This document shows, piece after piece, positions 54,420-64,000 of a stretch of 64,000 nucleotides of DNA. The translations under genes and the position numbers were made by a program. The notes under the pieces are model-generated. The model was not told where the DNA came from, searched no databases, and saw only the letters and a program-made list of their open reading frames with translations. The first letter of the stretch is position 1; each line of letters begins with the position of its first letter. This DNA is from Candidatus Aeolococcus gillhamiae (GTDB lineage: Bacteria; Chloroflexota; Dormibacteria; Aeolococcales; Aeolococcaceae). Location: positions 1-64,000 of the forward strand of contig QHBU01000256.1 of NCBI GenBank assembly GCA_003244045.1. Direction: 5' to 3'.

Positions 54420-55031
54420 TCAGGTTGGCAGCACGCGCCTCTTGAAGTTGGCGTTGGTCACGTCCGCGAACGAGGCGTACACGGCCGCCGCCGCGGTCGC
54501 GATACCGACATAGCCGCCGACGTTGTGAATGGTCGTGCTCGCCGCGTAGTCACCGATGGCGAGCACGACGAACGTGATCGTGAGCAGGAAGAAGACAAGT
54601 TGCACCGCCCGCGCGCCGGCCAGGGAGGCAAGGAACATGTACGCGGTGAAGATGCCCCAGGCGAGCAGGTACGTGGCCACGAACGTGCTGATATCGGTGG
54701 GTGTGGCGGTCTTCATCTGCGGGATGAAGACGTTGACCAGGAGAAAGAAGCTGAACCAGAAGGCTCCGTACGCGGTGAACGCGGTGGCGGCGAAGGTGTT
54801 GCCCCGCTTGAATGCCCACATGCCCGCGAGGAGTTGAGCCAGACCGCCGAAGGTGAGCGCCAGCGCCATCACGCCGGCGGTGACCGTGGCGTGCAGGATG
54901 CCGGCGTTGATCAGAGAGAGCAGCAGCGTGGTGATCCCGAAGCCCGCCAGGCCAAGCGGAGCTGGGTCCCCGACCAGCGGCGCCGCCTGCTCCGGGGTCC
55001 TCAGCGCCGTGTCCTCGAATGCTCGCGCCAT
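54420..55031 (-). CDS. satP: Acetate/succinate transporter SatP (GPR1/FUN34/YaaH family)
   Basis: 203 aa, six membrane helices. The family block DPAPLGLAGFGITTLLLSL is at about residues 19-37 and the ATYLLAWGIFTAYMF helix lies further on. It imports acetate as a symporter or channel. Start chosen at ATG 55031, preceded by the strong ribosome-binding sequence ggagagg, instead of the longer track start at 55157. It is upstream of acs, forming an acetate utilisation operon. Confidence 0.88.
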   Translation of the reverse strand: MARAFEDTALRTPEQAAPLVGDPAPLGLAGFGITTLLLSLINAGILHATVTAGVMALALTFGGLAQLLAGMWAFKRGNTFAATAFTAYGAFWFSFFLLVNVFIPQMKTATPTDISTFVATYLLAWGIFTAYMFLASLAGARAVQLVFFLLTITFVVLAIGDYAASTTIHNVGGYVGIATAAAAVYASFADVTNANFKRRVLPT

Positions 55032-55120
55032 GGTCGGTGCCCTCCTCTCCATATGAAGCCCCCTCCGGAAGCCCTCCGGGGATGGCAAGGCCACAGGATC
55101 ATGCGCCGTCGCCTTGGTCA

Positions 55121-55126
55121 TATATA
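55121..55126 (-). promoter_or_regulatory. Possible -10 box of satP-acs
   Basis: TATATA on the minus strand, inside a TATATAT tract about 90 bases upstream of the satP ATG. It would give a leader of about 80 bases. No clear -35. Confidence 0.35.
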
Positions 55127-55176
55127 AGGGGGGTGAATTGGTCGGTCGAGCAACCAAATCGCCTTGAAACAGAAGA

Positions 55177-55200
55177 GCCCGGCACCTGCTGGTGCCGGGC
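55177..55200 (-). terminator. Rho-independent terminator of dnaK
   Basis: Perfect 10-bp stem gcccggcacc/ggtgccgggc with a tgct loop. On the minus strand it follows the dnaK stop by 14 bases and is trailed by TCTTCTGTTTC, a T-rich tail, so it should end dnaK transcription. Confidence 0.8.
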
Positions 55201-55214
55201 CTTCAGCGGGAGGT

Positions 55215-57119
<1,905 letters not shown>

Positions 57120-57247
57120 GGGGTTGAACCCTCCCGGGTAAATGCGAATCGAGGAAATTCGAAGTGTTGAACTGACGCTTCTGCGCCGCTCCTGGTGGGA
57201 TACCTCGCGCCACCGTGATGCTAAACGTCCGACGCCGGCGATGGCGG

Positions 57248-57253
57248 TACCCT
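57248..57253 (+). promoter_or_regulatory. -10 box of the 120-aa gene (leaderless type)
   Basis: TACCCT ends 6 bases before GTG 57260. It supports that start rather than the track start at 57215. Confidence 0.45.
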
Positions 57254-57259
57254 GCTTCC

Positions 57260-57622
57260 GTGCATGAGGGCGACGGCCACGACACGGCCGCGCAGCTGCG
57301 CAGGCTGCGCGAGCGGGCCGACGAGGATTTCGATAGCCCGCCCGGCATCAAGCTGCCCGGCCGGCACCAGATCGACCTTGCCGAACTGGGCCTGAGGGTC
57401 GCCGTGACCCGAGCGCGGTACCCCAACCGCGACGACGGCGTCGACCAGTACGCGGTCACCCTGACCCGCTCAGGCCTCGACCAGCGTCCTGCCGACAGCG
57501 AGGTGTCCCTGGTCCTCGAGACCGCCTTCGGAGCGTCCGCGGGCGACGCCGTCGAGCGGACCGGCGGAGGCCCGCTGGTGCGCATGTTCCGGGTGCCCGC
57601 GGCCGCGGCTCAGCCGAGGTAG
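57260..57622 (+). CDS. Hypothetical protein (120 aa)
   Basis: Soluble, charged, 120 aa from GTG 57260. Segments [38 protein letters not shown] and [28 protein letters not shown] suggest a small alpha/beta protein. No family recognised. Its last 13 bases overlap the end of the convergent pcm gene. A leaderless-type -10 box supports that it is a real gene. Confidence 0.5.
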   Translation: MHEGDGHDTAAQLRRLRERADEDFDSPPGIKLPGRHQIDLAELGLRVAVTRARYPNRDDGVDQYAVTLTRSGLDQRPADSEVSLVLETAFGASAGDAVERTGGGPLVRMFRVPAAAAQPR

Positions 57623-58245
57623 GCGTCGCCCCCGATGAGGGGGACGAAGCGGCACGGCCCGAGGTTGTCGGTGACCCAGCGGCCATCCAGCAACCGGAGG
57701 CGCACGAGCTCGTCCATCTGCTCGCCCTCGCGATGCAGCGGGATCACCAGGCGGCCCCGCTCGCTGAGCTGGCGGGGCAGCGCCGGGGGCAGCCACGGCG
57801 CGGTGGCGGCGACGGCGATGGCGTCGAACGGCGCCAGGTCGGGCAGGCCCAGGGTGCCGTCACCCACGTGGACCGGGATGTCATAGCCGGCCGCCGTCAG
57901 GCGCTGTCGTGCCGACTCGGCCAGCTGGGTCAGGCGCTCGATGCCGACGACCTCCGCGCCGCACGCGGCCAGCACCGCGGCCTGGTATCCCGATCCCGTG
58001 CCCACGTCCAGGACCCGATCCCCTGCCTGGATGTCGAGTGCCTGGACGACCACGGCAACCATGAGCGGCTGGGAGATCGTCTGGCCGCAGTCGATGGCCA
58101 GCGCCCGGTCGGCGTAGGCCTCGCCCCGCTGCCCGGGCGGCACGAACTGCTCGCGCGGGACAGAGGCCATCGCGTCGAGGACGCGAGCATCGCGGATGCC
58201 CCCGCGACGCAGGGTGTTGAGCATCCCGATCACGTCACCATGCAT
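57610..58245 (-). CDS. pcm: Protein-L-isoaspartate O-methyltransferase
   Basis: SAM-dependent repair enzyme that methylates isoaspartyl residues of aged proteins. QFVPPGQRGEAYADRALAIDCGQTISQPLMVAVV is the family N-terminus and VLDVGTGSGYQAAVLAACGAEVVGIE the SAM-binding motif I; YDIPVHVGDGTLGLPDLAPFDAIAVAATAPWLPPAL continues the fold. Start assigned at ATG 58245 (211 aa), 11 codons inside the track ORF, with a TACACC stretch 6 bases upstream. It lies downstream of the 140-aa gene on the same strand. Confidence 0.9.
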   Translation of the reverse strand: MHGDVIGMLNTLRRGGIRDARVLDAMASVPREQFVPPGQRGEAYADRALAIDCGQTISQPLMVAVVVQALDIQAGDRVLDVGTGSGYQAAVLAACGAEVVGIERLTQLAESARQRLTAAGYDIPVHVGDGTLGLPDLAPFDAIAVAATAPWLPPALPRQLSERGRLVIPLHREGEQMDELVRLRLLDGRWVTDNLGPCRFVPLIGGDAYLG

Positions 58246-58284
58246 CCGTCCGGTGTAGCAGATGTCTGCCGCCGGCACGCTCCG

Positions 58285-58707
58285 TCAGGCCTGCGGTTCG
58301 AGCACCAGGTCCTCTGGCGGCGTCGGCGGCACCTTCCAGACCAGGAACCCCTTGTTCCAGCGGCGGTGGTATTCGTTGGCCGCATCGACCGCCTCGTGGA
58401 ACGCTCGCTCGAACGCGGCCAGGTCGCCGCCCTCGCAGGCCGCCAAGAGGGGAGCCAGGTCCTCATCGATGAAGGTCTCGACGTTGGCCTCGTACTTGGG
58501 CCGGGTGACGTTGCCGAGCCGGAAGAGCTTGCGCATCTCCTTGAGCTGCCAGGTGGCCAGCGGCCAGTTCTGGGCGCGGCCCGCGTGGTACGCCTTCCAC
58601 ATCCGCACCCCGATGTCGGGCATGAGCCGGGCCAGGCCTGGCTGCAGGCCGGTCAGCGCCTCGAGCTCGAGGCGCTCGGGGTTCTTGGGTTGGGGCGTCT
58701 CGCTCAC
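58285..58707 (-). CDS. Conserved hypothetical protein (140 aa)
   Basis: 140 aa from GTG 58707 with the ribosome-binding site aaggag 6 bases upstream, instead of the longer track start. Helical: MPDIGVRMWKAYHAGRAQNWPLATWQLKEMRKLFRLGN and FERAFHEAVDAANEYHRRWNKGFLVWK. No enzyme or DNA-binding motif, and no membrane segment. Function unknown. Confidence 0.6.
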   Translation of the reverse strand: MSETPQPKNPERLELEALTGLQPGLARLMPDIGVRMWKAYHAGRAQNWPLATWQLKEMRKLFRLGNVTRPKYEANVETFIDEDLAPLLAACEGGDLAAFERAFHEAVDAANEYHRRWNKGFLVWKVPPTPPEDLVLEPQA

Positions 58708-58795
58708 CGGTGGCTCCTTGTAGTGGATCGCGCGGCGAGTGTAGCGACGCCGCCCGCCCCGGCCGGGATGTGACGAATCGCGCGCAGGGACGTTT

Positions 58796-59338
58796 GTGCA
58801 GTCGATGATCGCCGCCATGACCGGCGCACGGCTGGACGACGCGGTGAGGCCCTTCGACGAGGTGTATCGCGACCATGCCGACGCCGTCTACCGCTTCTGC
58901 CTGTCCCAGCTCCGTGACCCCGACGTGGCCGAGGACGTCACCGGCGACGTGTTCGCCGCAGCCTTTGCGGCGTACGGCCGCGTCCGCCCTGACGCCGTCG
59001 GCGTGCGCACCTGGCTGTTCCGGATCGCTCGCAACGCCGTGATCGACCAGTACCGGCGTGACGGCCGGCGACGCTCGCTGCTCGCGCGCCTCGGTCGGGA
59101 TCGTGAGTTTCCCGACAGCGTCGAGGAGAACGTCCAGCAGCGCTTCGACCTCGCCTCCATCTGCACGGCGATGGAGACGCTGCGCGAACGCGACCGCCAG
59201 CTGGTCGGGCTCCGCGTCGCCGGAGGCTTGACCTTTGCCGAGGTCGGCCAGGTGCTGGGGATGCGCGAGAGCGCCGCCAAGATGGCCACCCACCGCGCAC
59301 TCGAGCGGGTTCGCTCGCGGCTTCGGGAGATGGCATGA
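58796..59338 (+). CDS. ECF-family RNA polymerase sigma factor
   Basis: 180 aa with the sigma-2 region DHADAVYRFCLSQLRDPDVAEDVTGDVFAAAFAAYGRV (residues 20-60) and TWLFRIARNAVIDQYRR, then the sigma-4 HTH REESAAKMATHRALERV-type end (LTFAEVGQVLGMRESAAKMATHRAL). It directs RNA polymerase to a small regulon, probably under the kelch-type partner encoded next. GTG 58796 or ATG 58805 may be the start. ATGA overlap with the partner. Confidence 0.88.
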   Translation: MQSMIAAMTGARLDDAVRPFDEVYRDHADAVYRFCLSQLRDPDVAEDVTGDVFAAAFAAYGRVRPDAVGVRTWLFRIARNAVIDQYRRDGRRRSLLARLGRDREFPDSVEENVQQRFDLASICTAMETLRERDRQLVGLRVAGGLTFAEVGQVLGMRESAAKMATHRALERVRSRLREMA

Positions 59339-60963
59339 CCGAGGACGATCGCGACCTCTCAGCGGCCTTCGATGAGCTCAAGGCGCCCCCGTCGACAGCC
59401 AGCTACGCGACCCGGACATCGGGGCTCGACGGCCGTGCCCGCACGTCGCACTGGCCGCAGGCCCTCGCCGGGGCCCTGGTGGTGGCGGTGGCCCTTGCCG
59501 GGGCCGGGACCTTCCTGGCGTTGCGCACCGCTCGCCACGGCGACGCGCCGTCCAGCTCCGCAGGCGGACCGCCGGCGCGGTCGAACGCGGCGATGGCCTA
59601 CGACTCGGCCGCCGGGGTCACTGTGATGTTCGGTGGCACCGACGCCTCAGGCAAGGCACTGACCGACGCCTGGACCTGGGACGGCTCCTCCTGGAAGGCG
59701 GCTGCGCGCGGCCCGGGGCCGTTGGTAGACGTCCGGATGGTCGACGACCCCGCCGACGCCGGCGTGCTCCTGCTCGGCGTCCCTGCCGCTCCGGTCAGCA
59801 GCAGTGGCGGGAGTGTCAGCAGCAGTGGCTGCGTGGGCAGCGGCACGGCTACGCCCGGCTCGGTGTCGGGGGGCACCCCGAACGCCGCCACGGTGACAGC
59901 GGCGCCGGCGATCGCCCCGGCGCCGTCGAACGCCACGCCGCCTACCGGGGTTCCCGTCTCGGGGCCGGCGCTCTCCTGCCCTCCGGTTCCCCTGCCGGTG
60001 GTGCCCGCTGCGCAGACGTGGTTGTTCAGTGACGGCGCATGGTCCGGCGCCTCAGGGAACGCGGACACCACACCTCCCGCCGGCGCGCAGCTTGCGTTCG
60101 ACACCGCGACGCACCAGGTAGTGGCGGTGTCGGCAGGCTTCTCCCGGTGCGGCCCTCGGATGCTGTCGCCGGTCGCGAACGGTGGCGCCATCGCCTGCCC
60201 GCTGGCGGCGTCGAGCAGCAAGCCCGCGATCGCTCCCGATCCGCTCTGCCTGCCCACGTGTGCGGGCAGCAATGTCATCGTCACGTGGACGTGGTCTCGC
60301 GGCTTCTGGATGAAGCGACCGGCCAGCGTGCAAGCCGGGCCGTTCACGTTTCTCTTCAGTGACCCGGGGAGCCAGCACGCCACCCTGATGACGCAGTCAG
60401 ACAACGGCCTCTACAGCCCGTCGTGTCCCGCGACTGCGTCCTGTCCGCGGGCGCCGTCCCAGTTCGTCATCACCTCGACGTGGACCGGATCCGATTGGCA
60501 GCAGAAGTCGCAGCTCGACAATGTGGCGGCGCCGCCGACCTTTGCCGGTGGCACCGTCGCGGCTGTCGAAGGTCAGATTGTCGTGCTCACCAACTCTGGA
60601 GAGACCTGGCATTGGCGCCAGGGCCATTGGGTCAATGAGACGGCCACCACACCGTTCGTGGCCCATCCCAACCAGCGGACCGGCGCGGCGATGTCCGAAG
60701 GCCCCGGCGCAACGGTGGTGTTGTTCGGCGGCGAGGTTCTGTACGGATTCCATGGCGCCTCTTCACCGGCGACGGTGGGCGCCGATACGTGGGTCTGGGA
60801 CGCCAAGTTGTGGCGGCACGCGGGCGGGGGGCCGCTGCCGGCGCCGCCATCGGCGGTTCCGTGCCCGGCGCAGAAGAACGGCGTCATCCCCCCCTGCGTC
60901 CAACCGGAGCCCGCCGTGGTGTCACCTGGCTCCGCACCGGCGGCGCCCCCGGCCATTCCGTAG
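59335..60963 (+). CDS. Membrane protein with kelch-type repeats (probable anti-sigma partner)
   Basis: 542 aa. A short cytoplasmic N-terminus (MTEDDRDLSAAFDELKAPPS...) precedes one membrane helix (about residues 38-60, LAGALVVAVALAGAGTFLAL). The rest is extracytoplasmic, with kelch-type repeats: AAMAYDSAAGVTVMFGGTDASGKALTDAWTWDGSSW, and a similar one at GAAMSEGPGATVVLFGGEVL...DTWVWD. It has a Ser/Gly-rich linker with a near-duplicated 15-base DNA repeat. The topology suits an anti-sigma factor that reads an outer signal and holds the ECF sigma in the cell, but the N-terminal domain lacks a clear zinc anti-sigma motif. Confidence 0.6.
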   Translation: MTEDDRDLSAAFDELKAPPSTASYATRTSGLDGRARTSHWPQALAGALVVAVALAGAGTFLALRTARHGDAPSSSAGGPPARSNAAMAYDSAAGVTVMFGGTDASGKALTDAWTWDGSSWKAAARGPGPLVDVRMVDDPADAGVLLLGVPAAPVSSSGGSVSSSGCVGSGTATPGSVSGGTPNAATVTAAPAIAPAPSNATPPTGVPVSGPALSCPPVPLPVVPAAQTWLFSDGAWSGASGNADTTPPAGAQLAFDTATHQVVAVSAGFSRCGPRMLSPVANGGAIACPLAASSSKPAIAPDPLCLPTCAGSNVIVTWTWSRGFWMKRPASVQAGPFTFLFSDPGSQHATLMTQSDNGLYSPSCPATASCPRAPSQFVITSTWTGSDWQQKSQLDNVAAPPTFAGGTVAAVEGQIVVLTNSGETWHWRQGHWVNETATTPFVAHPNQRTGAAMSEGPGATVVLFGGEVLYGFHGASSPATVGADTWVWDAKLWRHAGGGPLPAPPSAVPCPAQKNGVIPPCVQPEPAVVSPGSAPAAPPAIP

Positions 60964-61001
60964 CAGACGGCGCCCACGTACGGCGCGGTCACAATCCGCG
61001 C

Positions 61002-61475
61002 GTGGCAGACGAGATCCGCATCGAGGAGATGTCAGGGCAGGACGCTGAGATCGCCGAGATGCTCATCGACCTGACGCTGGCCGAGCAGGACCATTACGAC
61101 CACCCCCGCGAGACACGCGACGAGGTGGAGCGCCGCCTGCGCGTCGCACCGACGTTCACCGGCGAGAACCACCTGATGGTGGCGCGCGACGGCCGCGGCC
61201 ACGCAATCGGCGTGTGCTGGGTGGTGCTGTTCGATCCTGGGACGGGGCTCGAGGCCGAGCTTGCCGAGCTCTACGTCCGCCCCGAGGTCCGTGGCGGCGG
61301 TGTGGCCCGCAGCCTCGTCGCCGAGGCGGTCGCGTTCCTGCGCCGGCGCAACGTGAGCTTCGCGTCCGTGTGGACACGCGGCGACAACGACGCTGCGCTC
61401 GCCGCCTACCGCGCCGCCGGCTTCGCGCCCACCGAGCAGGCGGTGCTCACCTGGCTGCCCCTGCCCGATCGCTGA
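61002..61475 (+). CDS. GNAT-family N-acetyltransferase
   Basis: 157 aa from GTG 61002. The GNAT core is visible: LYVRPEVRGGGVARSLVAEAVAFLRRR (acetyl-CoA-binding beta-alpha with R/Q-x-x-G-x-G/A type loop), followed by WTRGDNDAALAAYRAAGFAP. Substrate unknown. A CACAAT stretch 6 bases before the start fits the leaderless pattern weakly. It lies in front of the gatCAB genes but 38 bases away. Confidence 0.75.
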   Translation: MADEIRIEEMSGQDAEIAEMLIDLTLAEQDHYDHPRETRDEVERRLRVAPTFTGENHLMVARDGRGHAIGVCWVVLFDPGTGLEAELAELYVRPEVRGGGVARSLVAEAVAFLRRRNVSFASVWTRGDNDAALAAYRAAGFAPTEQAVLTWLPLPDR

Positions 61476-61513
61476 GCGCGCGAGGTCGCCCGTGGGTCGC
61501 GAATAATGTGGCG

Positions 61514-61801
61514 ATGACCCTGAGTCCGGACGAGGTCGCCCACGTCGCCATGCTCGCCAGGCTCGGCCTCGATGACGATGAGAAGCGCCGCATCGCCGGC
61601 GAGCTCGACCTGATCCTCGAGCACATCTCCGCGCTGCAGCGCGCCGACATCTCCAACATCCCCGAGACGGCCCAGGTGGGTGACCTCGTCAACGTCTGGC
61701 GCGAGGATGAGCCCGAGCCCTCGCTCACCGAGGCGCAGGCGCTCGCCAACGCTCCCGACACTGACGGCGAGTACTTCCGGGTGGGGGCCATCCAGGAATG
61801 A
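61514..61801 (+). CDS. gatC: Glutamyl-tRNA(Gln)/aspartyl-tRNA(Asn) amidotransferase subunit C
   Basis: 95 aa small subunit that bridges GatA and Gat[35 protein letters not shown] and the C-terminal [12 protein letters not shown] are typical. ATG 61514 gives the normal length; the track ORF is longer because it starts in the GNAT gene. Its stop overlaps gatA (ATGA). The operon is gatC-gatA-gatB, supplying Gln-tRNA(Gln) and/or Asn-tRNA(Asn). Confidence 0.92.
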   Translation: MTLSPDEVAHVAMLARLGLDDDEKRRIAGELDLILEHISALQRADISNIPETAQVGDLVNVWREDEPEPSLTEAQALANAPDTDGEYFRVGAIQE

Positions 61802-63261
61802 CCACCGCCGGCATGACCGCAGCCGCGATGGCCACAGCTCTGCGCGCCGGGGAGCTGACCCCGGCCCAGCTCCTCGCCGACGCGCGCGCGCAGCTCGCCG
61901 GGCAGGGCCGCTCGCTCAACGCTTTCCTGGCGCTCACCGACGAGCTCGCCGACCAACAGGCCGGACGAGCCGCGCGAATGCTCCACGACGACCCGGTGGC
62001 GGCGGGGCCGCTGTGCGGCATCCCCGTCGCCTTCAAGGACGTGCTCTGCGTCGAGGGATACCTGACCACCGCGGGCTCGCGCATCCTCGAGACCTTCCGC
62101 CCGCCGTACACCGCCACCGCGGTGCAGCGCCTCCTCGACGCCGGGGCCGTGCCCGTGGGCAAGACCAACTGCGACGAGTTCGCGATGGGCTCGTCCACCG
62201 AGAACTCCGCGTACGGTCCGACCGGCAACCCCTGGGACGTCGAGAGAGTCCCCGGCGGCAGCAGCGGTGGCAGCGCGGCGGCGGTAGGCGCGGGAATCGT
62301 GCCGATCAGCTACGGAAGCGACACCGGTGGGTCGATCCGCCAGCCGGCGTCTCTCTGCGGGGTGGTCGGGTTCAAACCGACGTACGGGCGCGTGTCGCGC
62401 TACGGGCTCATCGCCTTCGCGTCGTCCCTGGACCAGGTGGGCCCGTTCGCGCACACCGTCGAGGACGCCGCCAGCGCGTACCTGGCCGTCGCGGGTCATG
62501 ACGTCCGTGACAGCACCTCGGTGCCCGACGAGGTCGACGACCCCCTTGCGGCCATGCGCGACGGCGTCCGCGGCCTTCGCCTCGGGGTGCCTCGCGAGTA
62601 CATGGGCGAGGGGTTGGAGGACGGCGTACGCCAGCGCGTCACTGAGGCGATCGCGGTGCTCGAGGGCCTGGGCGCGTCCATCCAGGAGGTGTCGCTGCCG
62701 AGCACCGATCTCGGCCTCTCGACGTACTACATCATCGCGCCCGCCGAGTGTTCCTCGAACCTGGCGCGGTACGACGGGGTGCGCTTCGGTCGCCGTGTCG
62801 AGCGACCATCGCTCACCGATACGTTTCTGCGCACCCGCGACGAGGGCTTCGGCGACGAGGTGAAACGCCGGGTGATGCTGGGCACCTACGCGCTCAGCAG
62901 CGGCTACTACGATGCCTATTACCGGCGCGCGCAGAAGGTGCGCACGCTGATCGCGCGCGAGTTCGACGCGGTCTTCGAGTCGGTGGACGCGCTGGTGTGT
63001 CCGACGTCGCCGAAGGTGGCCTTCACCACCGGCGCCATCCAGGACCCGCTGGAGATGTACCTCAACGACGCGCTGACCATCCCGGTCAACCTCGCCGGAC
63101 TCCCGGGGATGTCGCTGCCCTGCGGATTCGCCGAGGGGCTCCCCGTCGGCCTGCAGGTGATCGCCCCGCGGTTGCGCGATGCGCGCGTCTTCCAGGTCGC
63201 CGCCGCCTACGAGGCGGCCACGGACTGGCACCTGCTGCGCGCGCCATTGGTGGCCGCGTGA
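61798..63261 (+). CDS. gatA: Glutamyl-tRNA(Gln)/aspartyl-tRNA(Asn) amidotransferase subunit A
   Basis: 487 aa amidase-signature enzyme that releases ammonia from glutamine. The catalytic Lys lies in [10 protein letters not shown], the amidase signature and serine in [11 protein letters not shown], and the cis-serine block [25 protein letters not shown] follows. Length and motif order are standard. Its stop overlaps the gatB GTG start (GTGA). Confidence 0.95.
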   Translation: MTTAGMTAAAMATALRAGELTPAQLLADARAQLAGQGRSLNAFLALTDELADQQAGRAARMLHDDPVAAGPLCGIPVAFKDVLCVEGYLTTAGSRILETFRPPYTATAVQRLLDAGAVPVGKTNCDEFAMGSSTENSAYGPTGNPWDVERVPGGSSGGSAAAVGAGIVPISYGSDTGGSIRQPASLCGVVGFKPTYGRVSRYGLIAFASSLDQVGPFAHTVEDAASAYLAVAGHDVRDSTSVPDEVDDPLAAMRDGVRGLRLGVPREYMGEGLEDGVRQRVTEAIAVLEGLGASIQEVSLPSTDLGLSTYYIIAPAECSSNLARYDGVRFGRRVERPSLTDTFLRTRDEGFGDEVKRRVMLGTYALSSGYYDAYYRRAQKVRTLIAREFDAVFESVDALVCPTSPKVAFTTGAIQDPLEMYLNDALTIPVNLAGLPGMSLPCGFAEGLPVGLQVIAPRLRDARVFQVAAAYEAATDWHLLRAPLVAA

Positions 63262-64000
63262 CCGTGCAGGCGCGCAGCGGCGCCGTCGACACCGGGTACG
63301 AGGCGGTGATCGGCCTCGAGGTGCATGCTCAGCTGCTGACGCGCAGCAAGATGTTCTGCGTCTGCAGCGCCGACTACACCGCCGCCGCGCCGAATAGCCA
63401 CACCTGCCCCGTCTGCCTGGGGCTGCCGGGTGCGTTGCCGGTGATGAACCGTCAGGCAGTGGAGATGACGGTGCGCACCGCGCTGGCACTCAACTGCGAG
63501 ATCCCGCCGTTCACCAAGTTCGATCGGAAGAACTACTTCTATCCTGACCTGCCCAAGGGGTACCAGATCTCCCAGTACGACCTGCCGCTCTCGCAAAACG
63601 GGCACCTCGAGTTCATGGTGGACGGGCAGCGCACGCGCTGCGGCATCACCCGCGTGCATCTCGAGGAGGACACCGGCACCATGCACCACGCCGGCGACGT
63701 GCTCCAGGAGGCGCTCAGCTCGCTGGTCGACCTCAACCGCTGCGGCGTGCCACTCATGGAGATTGTCGGTGAGCCAGATCTGCGCAGCGCCGACGCGGCG
63801 CGCGAGTACCTCGTGCGCCTCCGTCAGATCCTCACGTACATCGGCGTCAACGATGGCAACCTCGAGCAGGGATCGCTGCGCTGCGACGCCAACGTGTCGA
63901 TACGCCGCGTCGGTGAGACGCAGCTGGGCACCAAGGTCGAGGTCAAGAACATGAACTCCTTCCGCGCGGTGCACCGCGCCATCGCCTTCGAGATCGAGAG
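63258..64000 (+). CDS. gatB: Glutamyl-tRNA(Gln)/aspartyl-tRNA(Asn) amidotransferase subunit B (5' part)
   Basis: The gene runs off the right edge and is not in the ORF track; 247 codons are visible. N-terminal [18 protein letters not shown], the zinc-like [13 protein letters not shown], the conserved [19 protein letters not shown], and the later [19 protein letters not shown] and [26 protein letters not shown] blocks are all typical of GatB, which recognises the misacylated tRNA and carries the amidotransfer site. GTG start overlaps gatA. Confidence 0.96.
   Translation, partial: MTVQARSGAVDTGYEAVIGLEVHAQLLTRSKMFCVCSADYTAAAPNSHTCPVCLGLPGALPVMNRQAVEMTVRTALALNCEIPPFTKFDRKNYFYPDLPKGYQISQYDLPLSQNGHLEFMVDGQRTRCGITRVHLEEDTGTMHHAGDVLQEALSSLVDLNRCGVPLMEIVGEPDLRSADAAREYLVRLRQILTYIGVNDGNLEQGSLRCDANVSIRRVGETQLGTKVEVKNMNSFRAVHRAIAFEIE

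Noticed and set aside
57120-57240. CIRCE or HAIR operator upstream of dnaK
   Set aside because: Neither consensus was found; only a short palindrome beside the ribosome-binding site.
61504-61509. TAATGT as a leaderless -10 box for gatC
   Set aside because: Only 4 bases separate it from the ATG, so the transcription start would fall after the start codon.

Overview
The window is high-GC, densely packed bacterial chromosome with many 1-, 4- or 11-base start/stop overlaps (ATGA, GTGA, TGATG). Gene content (a dcw division/peptidoglycan cluster, nrdR after ftsZ, split gatCAB, satP-acs, no outer-membrane genes) fits a monoderm-like soil bacterium of the Terrabacteria. The layout, frequent GTG starts and many TANNNT boxes 6-11 bases from start codons suggest Candidatus Dormibacterota/Chloroflexota or a relative. 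That placement is inference; there is no rRNA here to confirm it.

Region 1 (1-18.8 kb) is the dcw cluster: an FtsL-like protein, ftsI, mraY, murD, ftsW, murG, a murC-slot ligase with Mpl-like sequence, murB, ddl, an alpha/beta hydrolase, a membrane-embedded MurF-like ligase and ftsQ. After an insertion of metF and an MDR dehydrogenase come ftsA and ftsZ. No murE lies between ftsI and mraY. Together these genes make lipid I/II precursors, move the glycan chain and build the Z ring.

Region 2 (18.8-33.6 kb) is housekeeping: nrdR, a YggS-type PLP protein, lspA, rluD, gmk, coaC and coaB (one frame, separated by a single in-frame UGA), an SDR, priA, def, fmt and smpB. A GT87-like glycosyltransferase, hflX, two hypothetical genes, an aquaporin and bcp follow.

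Region 3 (33,647-43,413) is an integrated mobile element. A 24-bp direct repeat bounds it, and the right copy is the 3' end of an intact tmRNA gene (ssrA, complement 43,387-43,756) that the ORF track does not show. Inside are a tyrosine integrase, an excisionase, a GIY-YIG nuclease and an HNH nuclease in divergent orientation, a toxin-antitoxin pair, a lipoprotein, a MobF (TrwC/TraI-type) relaxase-helicase, and a two-TM protein like the Pycsar membrane effector followed by a tiny proline-rich ORF. With a relaxase but no type IV secretion genes, it reads as an integrative mobilizable element. SmpB, the partner of the tmRNA, is encoded 15 kb away.

Region 4 (43.8-64 kb) starts with a TetR regulator divergent from an FMO-SDR-AurF-like diiron oxygenase operon, with a palindromic operator between them. 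Then come an orphan histidine kinase with a small secreted/membrane partner, a membrane protein plus a Tim44-like zinc-ribbon protein, an acetate module (satP-acs), dnaK with its own terminator, pcm, two hypothetical genes, an ECF sigma factor with a kelch-type membrane partner, a GNAT acetyltransferase, and gatC-gatA-gatB (gatB runs off the right edge).

No CRISPR array, rRNA, complete tRNA gene or insertion sequence was seen.
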